The translations under genes were made by a program, and so were the position numbers. This document shows, in pieces, positions 59,364-64,000 of a stretch of DNA of 64,000 bases. The notes under the pieces were generated by a model. That model saw nothing but the letters and a program-made list of their open reading frames with translations, was not told the origin of the DNA and made no database searches. Each line of letters starts with the position of its first letter. The first letter of the stretch is position 1. The DNA comes from Diphasiastrum complanatum (lineage: Eukaryota; Streptophyta; Lycopodiopsida; Lycopodiales; Lycopodiaceae), in the NCBI GenBank assembly GCA_029204225.1, contig CM055107.1, positions 47,166,476 to 47,230,475 of the forward strand, in the 5' to 3' direction.

Positions 59364-60008
59364 ATTTAAGAGGTCCACAATTCTTGTTAGAGAACATACT
59401 AAATTTGTGATTGAGAAGGAGTTAGAAATGTAAATACAATTGGTCATGTTGTGTGAATACTATTGTTTATGATGACATGAATCAAGGAGCCACAATTTAA
59501 TGCACTAAGTTGGGAACTTGGTTACCACTCATACATGTAAGCTTGGAAAAAAATTGTGTTAGAATTGCAATTTAACCTTCAAGTCTTTGATCATTTGCTT
59601 CAATTTGTGAATATAAGTGTACTATTCAGGCTTTTAATTATGCATTCATAATCAATTACTATATAAATGATGCAAATCATATACTATTTAAGAGGTCCAC
59701 AATTCTTGTTAAATAACATACCAAATTTGTGATTGAGAGGGAGAGTTGGAAATGTAAATACAGTTGCCAGGTTCTGTGAATACTATTGTTTATGATGACA
59801 TGAATCAATGAGCCACGATTTAATGCACTAAGTTGGGAACTTGGTTACCACTCGTACATGATGTGAGCTTGGAAAAAAATTGTGTTAGAATTGCAAGTTA
59901 AATCTTCAAGTCTTTGATCATTTGCATCAATTTATGAATATAAGTGAACTATTTAGGCTTTCAATTATGCATTCATAATCAATTACTATATTAATGATTT
60001 TTTTTTTA
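59364..60008. repeat. 322-bp tandem duplication
   Basis: Both copies begin atttaagaggtccacaattc (59364 and 59686) and end near aatcaattactatat. Shared blocks include atgatgacatgaatcaa, gcactaagttgggaacttgg and gcattcataatcaattact. Only small indels separate them. Confidence 0.9.
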
Positions 60009-60539
60009 ACTATGAAATATAGATATAGAAGAGAAGAACTCTTTGTAACTAACCATGGGTTCAATTCTACACTAGATGACATAAATCTTGAGGACATTAT
60101 AAGTGAATTCTCATAGTTTCATCAAAGGTGAAATTACTTTTTTTATCATCAATTTTTTAATTTCTCTTTTTGTTGAAGTGCTCATTCGCAAAATGACTAA
60201 ATGGAACAGATGATGGCGCAATTTGATCAGAAGTTCAAATCATCTGAAGTTGTCATCACTAACCAACCAAAATCACTTCCACTACAGTTTCCTAAGTGGG
60301 AGAATGTATGGCGCTCAATACGTGTTGGAAACTATACGGTTTTAAAAAATATTGATCGATGAAAGAGAGACTAGCCACTCTCATCTATATAATGTTTCAT
60401 CACATAAAACGACATATTGTACATTCAATCCATGAGTTATCCAGTTGATGAGAGCTTCATATGAATTCCATCAAGGATGTCACAACGACAAGAAGCGGGG
60501 TTTTCGACATGCACCTCCAACTAATTTCGAAAAAATTAA

Positions 60540-60765
60540 ACTCTGTCGAAATCTGACACATCGTAATCCGACAGGCCTTTCCAAACGACACTGAGCATGA
60601 AATGATTTTTAAATTAGTTGTCAGATTTTGACAGATAAATTGGTTGTCGAAAATCAATATCCAATGTGGCAATCACATGGTAGCCGTTTTGCGAGGTGGT
60701 ATCTAACATGGATGTCAAAATCTGACGGATATAGTTATATATCAGATTTCGACATCCACGTCAGT
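60540..60765. repeat. Cluster of TGTCGAAATCTGACA-type motifs and a long hairpin
   Basis: The motif occurs at about 60545 (tgtcgaaatctgaca), inverted at about 60619 (tgtcagattttgaca), and as the two arms of a hairpin at about 60713-60757. In the hairpin, gatgtcaaaatctga pairs with tcagatttcgacatc across about 16 nt. No ORF. It resembles the inverted ends of a small non-autonomous element. Confidence 0.55.
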
Positions 60766-60884
60766 GATCCACGGCCCCGGTGATTTGACGTGTGTACTTA
60801 TTGCCAAGGATATTTTCATTTCTCTCTCCCTCGAAGCTCATTTTCATATTCACTTTGCAGTTTTTGTTTGGCGACTTGGGGAGT

Positions 60885-61218
60885 GACTTCTTGAGCGATT
60901 GTGGTGTCTTCTTGGAACACTCACCTTGCCTTCAGCTCTTCTTGTCTACCACTCTCCTTGCAGGTTGCTGTATCTTCTGAATTTTTGTTTTTTGGTTTTG
61001 TTTTGATTTTTTTGGTTTAGAAATATTGTGATTAAGCAAAGAATGAAATACGACTTCTTGAGCGATTGTGGTGTCTTCTTGCAACACTCACCTTGCCTTC
61101 AACTTTCCTTGTCAGCCACTGTCCTTGCAGGTTGCTGTATCTTTTGATTTTTTGTTTGTCTCTGGTTTTGTTTTGATTTTTTTGGTTTAGAGATATTGGG
61201 ATTAAGCAAAGAATGAAA
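60885..61218. repeat. 167-bp tandem duplication
   Basis: gacttcttgagcgattgtgg starts at 60885 and 61052. Both copies continue through tccttgcaggttgctgtatc and ttaagcaaagaatgaaatac. High identity. Confidence 0.9.
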
Positions 61219-61369
61219 TACGACTAAAAGCAATTGTGAAAAGAGGAAGTTATGGTTTGGTTTTGAGAAATTGTGTGAGAGAAAAAGATATGGATCTTGG
61301 TTTTTTAAAATATGGATCTTGGTGAGAGAGAAAGATATGGAATGAGAGGTAAGTAAAAGAGATGTATTG

Positions 61370-61650
61370 TTGCCCACCTCCAGTTAGTTTTACCAATTAC
61401 ATGTTGAAGCTTCGCCTCCTTTGTCATGACTTGTTCTCTCACAGAATGATAAGCCACTTTAATATGCTTGCTCCTTGCATGAAAAATAGGATTGCTTGCC
61501 AATCTTTGGGCTGAAAAGTTATCACAACAGATGATTGGACTCTCTAAAAAATCCAGCAAGTGAAAATCCATTACCATCCTTTTGTTCCAAATTATCTGCT
61601 TTGTGCATGAAGTCAAGGCTTTGTACTCGGCCTCACTAGAAAATCTCCAT
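61370..61650 (-). pseudogene. Ty1/copia RNase H fragment
   Basis: On minus: FSSEAEYKAL, TSCTKQIIWNKRMVMDFHLL, SPIICCDNFSAQRLASNPIF, HARSKHIKVAYHSVREQV. This is the C-terminal half of copia RNase H, with the conserved Asp of CDN and the His of SKHI. A polar, low-complexity region follows toward 61250. Confidence 0.85.
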
Positions 61651-61789
61651 CACCTATGAAAATAACATGTGCACTTATGGATTTTCTATCCATTTTATTT
61701 CCAACAAAGTTTGAATATGAAAAGTGAATGATCATACTCACTCATCTTGAAATTTGAGAAAGTAGAAAGATGTTAAGCTTAGCATACCA

Positions 61790-62545
61790 ACTCCTTGGTG
61801 CTTGCTTAAGTCCATACAAACTCTTTTGTTGGAAAACACACGTGATTAGGGTTGCCATGTAAAATGAAGCCCTCGAGTTGCTCCATAAACACCTCCTCCT
61901 CAAAATCACCATTCAAGAAAATGCATTTGTGATATCCAATTGCCATAGATCACATCCAAAAAGTGTTGCAAGAGATATGATGATCCGAATGCTTATCATC
62001 TTTGCCACGGGTGCAAAGGTCTCATCATAGTCAATTCCATACTCTTGTGCATCTCCTTTTGCCACCAACCTTGCTTTGTACTTGTTGATTGATCCATCTT
62101 GGTTTGTCTTCACTTTGAAGATCCACTTGCATCCAATAGCCTTCTTGTCCTTTGGAAGTTCCACCAATCTCCATGTGTCATTCTTCATAGGAGCTTGATA
62201 CTCAAGATCCATTGGTCGGATCCACTCCTCTTTTTGTCTTGCTTCATCTACAAATGTAGGTTCATCACAAGAGTTTAGGAAAGCCTAGTTTGTACCACCA
62301 ACAACTTGCTTACCTTTTTCATCATAAGTGAGCCTCAAAGGTTGTTGCCTTTGCCTTGATGTCCTTCTTGGCTTTTGATTTAAAGTAGAGTCTTCAACAT
62401 CAACATCCAAAGTATCATCAATGTCATCTAATAAAAATATCACCTCCAACTTGATGTACCTTGTAGATCTCAAGTTAATTGATCTTGATAGGATCTCACA
62501 CGTGTGGAGTCTGTCCCCACATGTGAAAGAATGTACATAAGTCAC
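61790..62545 (-). pseudogene. Ty1/copia RT start and integrase-RT linker
   Basis: The 61913-62212 part is a clean RT start on minus: NDTWRLVELPKDKKAIGCKW, IFKVKTNQDGSINKYKARLV, YGIDYDETFAPVAKMISIRI, CDLWQLDITNAFS. The 62285-62545 part is the linker (PRRTSRQRQQPLRLTYDEKG). Together with 61370-61650 this is one copia pol. The Y-V-D-D portion (61650-61910) is decayed; only a trace like LYGLKQAPRSW (reading cttaagtccatacaaactct on +) remains. Confidence 0.8.
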
Positions 62546-63260
62546 TTTTATAAAGTTAGATTGATTTTAGCTTGATCTACACTAGTGTGAAATTGACCTT
62601 TGAGTAGAATCTTGAAAATGGTCAAATTGGTCAAACTTTGTGTAAATAGATTGGACTTCCATGTGAATGAGTTATTACTCACACATGTGTAGATAAACTT
62701 CTAGAAGATAAGATAGGAAGATTTCATTAGATCCTATTTTATAGAAAATATTCCTATAAATGTGAAAGACTAGTTCTTTGTTTTCTAGCCAAAGAGAATA
62801 GTCAACTTTGGGAAATGAGCACATATGGCTCCCATTGTGGATCTGGATGACTAGGCACTCTTCACACGTGTGAAGACTTGCTGGACAATACACAGCTCGT
62901 GGATGTACTTGATCTATAGAGGGATCAACCACATCAATAAGAAGTTGATGTGACATTGGCAAATTCTAATTTTGTTGTGATTTCCACATTTGTCTTGAGA
63001 TTTTATGATTAAAATGCATTTGTAAGCTGATGTACTTTACTCTCTGTAGACAGGCCGTACTGGTACTGTCCTCCACACGTGTGAGGCCACCCATCCATGT
63101 TTTTGATCATTTGATCCATTGCTCTTGCTTAAATCATAGTGTAAAGCATCTAGATCAAGATCTAACACCTAGAACTTGATAGATCTTTGGATTAAACAAC
63201 CAATAACTCTTAATGATTGATAGTGCAATCATATTTGTCCTTTTTCTTTGAAAATCGACA
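62546..63260 (+). repeat. Copia LTR region rich in CACACGTGTG
   Basis: Ends ...atcgaca directly before a primer-binding site, identical in its last bases (tcgaca) to the LTR ending at 4307. It contains exact CACACGTGTG at 62863 and 63074, one more just outside at 62497, and related cacatgtg strings near 62516 and 62690. LTR start not fixed. Confidence 0.5.
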
Positions 63261-63276
63261 TGGTATCAGAGCCAAG
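63261..63276 (+). other. Copia primer-binding site
   Basis: tggtatcagagccaag is an exact match to the plant copia consensus (initiator tRNA-Met). Confidence 0.8.
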
Positions 63277-63773
63277 TCTAAGAGTGATCTAAATGATTAA
63301 TAGTACTTGTGAAATCATTGACAATTTGTTGTTTTTGAGTTCTAATTGAGAGGGCGAGTTCAAGGAGAGAGGTATCATCAGTGTTTTTGGTCAAGATCGA
63401 TTTGTGGGCTGCTGAAGTACTGTCCACACGTGTGAACCGTACAACAACCTTCAAATTAACTTCCATTAGTGTTTTTGATCCAAAAAAGTGCATACTAGTC
63501 CACAATTCAAGGATTTTAGTGCATTGTCTAGATCTAGGTTCACTTTATTGAATGCTAATGATCAAATAGTGATTTGAGTCATTGAAGCAATTCATTTTGA
63601 AGCATTAGATCAAATCTTTAAGGCTGATTTGTTCGAATCTTAAGTGTGTGTGAAATATCAAACCAAAATTAAAGTAGAATCAATTTTTTTGAGGAGTGAT
63701 TTGCTAGGATATTTGTAGTTGATCTATTATACCATCATTCAAGTTGAACTAGAATTGATTGAGCCGAGATTAG
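63277..63773. other. Copia leader, gag deleted or unrecognisable
   Basis: Between primer-binding site and RT there is no gag, protease or integrase, so the element has a large internal deletion. It contains one more CACACGTGTG at 63425. Confidence 0.5.
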
Positions 63774-64000
63774 AAGATTTTTAGATCACAAGTTTGGAGA
63801 GATACAATGCAAGTAGAGTTTGATGCTTTGATAGGTAATCAAACTTGGAATCTTGTACACTTTCCATATGGAAAGAAGCCACTTGCATGTAAGTGGATCT
63901 ATAGATTAAAGTACAATCAAGATGGATCTATAAGTAAGTACAAAGTTAGATTGGTTGCTAAGGGGTTTCTTCAAAGTAGAGGCATAGATTATGAAAAAAC
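63774..64000 (+). CDS. Ty1/copia reverse transcriptase, runs off window
   Basis: Open frame to the window edge: WRDTMQVEFDALIGNQTWNL, PLACKWIYRLKYNQDGSISK, YKVRLVAKGFLQSRGIDYEK. This is the start of copia RT with no stops, the best-preserved copia pol piece here. It belongs to the element whose primer-binding site is at 63261, with gag to integrase missing. Confidence 0.85.

Overview
The window looks like nuclear DNA of a land plant with a large, repeat-rich genome. Evidence: GT-AG introns, a plant-specific TRM-type gene (VARLMGL plus DUF4378-like region), a plant GDSL esterase gene, and Ty1/copia and Ty3/gypsy fragments with plant-type primer-binding sites (tggtatcagagc-like and ggcgcc-like). 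Long introns, a 5.4 kb intron full of repeats, long AG/CT tracts and a helicase-endonuclease remnant make me favour a fern or another large-genome plant, but the sequence does not prove the clade. I saw no rRNA, no convincing tRNA and no CRISPR array.

Layout. 1-9.4 kb: decayed LTR retrotransposons (gypsy gag/protease, copia RT, two copia gag copies in opposite orientation), then mostly unassigned sequence. 9.5-22.3 kb: the first host-gene neighbourhood. A five-exon TRM-like gene on + (10921-21348, predicted 1098 aa) includes two short 5' exons of 151 and 65 nt. It is flanked by two possible minus-strand terminal exons. Its second intron holds a TIR element with an ORF, a G-rich interspersed repeat and a 215-bp tandem duplication. 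22.3-29 kb: scrambled gypsy integrase/RT/RNase H pieces, a gypsy-copia junction, dinucleotide tracts and two-copy tandem repeats. 30.4-31.2 kb: a PIF1-like helicase C-terminus next to an endonuclease/exonuclease/phosphatase (EEP) domain, as in Helentron-type rolling-circle transposons. 31.9-34.0 kb: a five-exon GDSL esterase/lipase gene that looks intact (370 aa). 35-43 kb: duplicated (GA)n units, copia RNase H, a gypsy gag-to-integrase series and (CT)n.

43.9-49.0 kb is the most unusual block. It is an AT-rich island with a decayed DNA N4/N6 methyltransferase gene (+), a second spliced coding remnant of unknown function (+), and a convergent multi-exon gene of unknown function (-). The unknown genes have splice sites that agree in phase but carry a few premature stops or frameshifts. 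None matches the surrounding LTR elements. 50.6-51.3 kb is a gypsy RT/RNase H fragment and 52.3 kb has a 41-nt C homopolymer. 56.3 kb holds a second copy of the G-rich repeat. 57.5-64 kb holds more copia pieces, tandem duplications, and a copia LTR region rich in the palindrome CACACGTGTG, with a new copia RT ORF running off the right edge.

Only the TRM-like and GDSL genes look like functional host genes. They show no sign of a joint pathway. Nearly all other coding sequence is from mobile elements, or possibly acquired by transfer, and is in decay.
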